From: Anolis sagrei
Taxonomy: Eukaryota; Chordata; Lepidosauria; Squamata; Anolidae
Assembly: GCF_037176765.1 (NCBI RefSeq)
Contig: NC_090024.1
Coordinates: 245,794,571-245,858,570 of the forward strand
Reading direction: 5' to 3'
DNA length: 64,000 nt
Of this stretch, positions 63,230-64,000 are shown piece by piece; position 1 is the first letter of the stretch; each line of letters begins with the position of its first letter. Made by a program: the position numbers and the translations under genes. The notes under the pieces are model-generated. The model made no database searches. It saw nothing but the letters and a program-made list of their open reading frames with translations, and was not told the origin of the DNA.

Positions 63230-63722
63230 CCTTCAACTCTGGGTGCATCCACACTGTAGAATTAATGCAGTTTACATACTACAAAGTGGAATCTATGACA
63301 TGTGAGTGTGGAGAAGAGCAAACCACTGACCACCTGCTGCAATGCAACCTGAGCCCTGCCACATGCACGATGGAGGACCTTCTTGTGGCAACACCAGAGG
63401 CACTCCAAGTGGCCAGAGACTGGTCAAAGGACATTTAATAGAATACCAAGTCTGCAATCTTTGTGTTTTGTTTGTTTGTTTGTCTGTTTATTAATGCAAT
63501 GCAACTGTTTTGGTTCGCTGCTGACACGATAAATAAAGTTTACATACTTCAGCTGCCAGGTATCATGGGACTTGTAGTTTGTAGTATCATGGGACTTGTA
63601 GTTTTACAAAGTTCTTGTCATTCTCTGCTTCACCAAACTACAGCTCCCAGGGTTACATAGCATTAATGGCAGCTAAAGTGGTGTCGAACTGCATTAATTG
63701 TATAGTGTAGCTGCACCTCTAT
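63230..63722. mobile_element. palindromic MITE with nested LINE fragment
   Basis: Left arm GGGTGCATCCACACTGTAG, right arm ending TATAGTGTAGCTGCACCTC. Interrupted by the LINE piece at 63281-63536. Flanking GTAGTATCATGGGACTTGTA is duplicated once inside. Confidence 0.65.
63281..63536 (+). mobile_element. Jockey/I-group-like LINE, 256-bp 3' end
   Basis: Encodes only the Cys/His end (KVESMTCECGEEQTTDHLLQ) and 3' UTR. Flanked by a perfect 12-bp duplication AGTTTACATACT (63269-63280, 63537-63548). Confidence 0.85.
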
Positions 63723-64000
63723 GTTGATTCTTTAGCTCTCTCCTTTCAGGAAATAAGCTCACTTTGAGTAGTAAAGCTGTATGTATGTTCTAGCTATTGT
63801 CAGAACTACCAAGCATCAAATATTTAGTAGGTAGCACAACTCAAAATTTCTAGACATTAGTCAAAATGCAGTATATGTTATACTTTTCTGAGTCTTAAAA
63901 ATGATTTATTTCATTCCAAAATAAGATGCATATCTCAACCTAAACAAGGTAAGACCACATTCCTAACTGATGAGGTTTTGGCTGAATCACCCTGAAATTA
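63723..64000. other. unassigned AT-rich sequence
   Basis: No gene or repeat recognised at the window end. Confidence 0.35.

Overview
The window is vertebrate DNA, most likely from a squamate reptile and plausibly an iguanian lizard. The repeat set points there: CR1 LINEs with an ATTCTATGA tail, BovB (RTE), L2, Penelope-like retroelements, an OposCharlie1-like hAT fragment, a Helitron and tRNA-derived SINEs. No prokaryotic gene, rRNA, tRNA or CRISPR array was seen. The species cannot be settled from the sequence alone. Most of the 64 kb is nested mobile DNA.

The host genes form a tandem array on the minus strand, encoding small secreted protease-inhibitor-type proteins with BPTI/Kunitz and WAP four-disulfide-core domains. 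Four units are visible. Unit A (about 8.1-13.0 kb) is signal peptide-Kunitz-WAP. Unit B (about 24.2-30.8 kb) keeps a Kunitz exon and a 3' exon, but has lost its WAP exon, start codon and promoter. Unit C (about 33.7-40.1 kb) is signal peptide-Kunitz-WAP. Unit D (about 49.4-55.65 kb) is best read as signal peptide-Kunitz-Kunitz-WAP. All five Kunitz exons are exactly 162 bp and all three WAP exons exactly 141 bp. Every coding junction is phase 1. In each WAP exon the TAA stop ends one base before the splice donor, so the last exon is 3' untranslated. The Kunitz P1 residue differs between copies (Phe, Tyr, Arg, Arg, His), which suggests that duplication was followed by a change in target proteases.

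Units A and B are the closest relatives. Their 3' flanks (about 4.2-8.3 kb and 17.2-24.4 kb) align and share older LINE and SINE insertions. Unit C resembles A in exon 1, Kunitz exon and 5' flank, but resembles D in its WAP exon and 3' exon. Comparing paralogous introns exposes empty sites that date several insertions: a Helitron in B, a CR1 end beside the Kunitz acceptor in A, and a 761-bp element in C.

The mobile fraction has its own notable structures. Three non-autonomous hAT-like elements (17733-18923, 21913-22905, 48188-49080) have perfect 8-bp target duplications and carry a captured piece of a Penelope-like terminus that includes a hammerhead-ribozyme-like core. Fold-back Penelope ends recur throughout. 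Other structures include nested BovB/L2/Penelope insertions, a CR1 copy flanked by a 23-bp direct repeat, a solo LTR inside an L2, and a LINE whose C-terminus encodes a C2H2 zinc finger.
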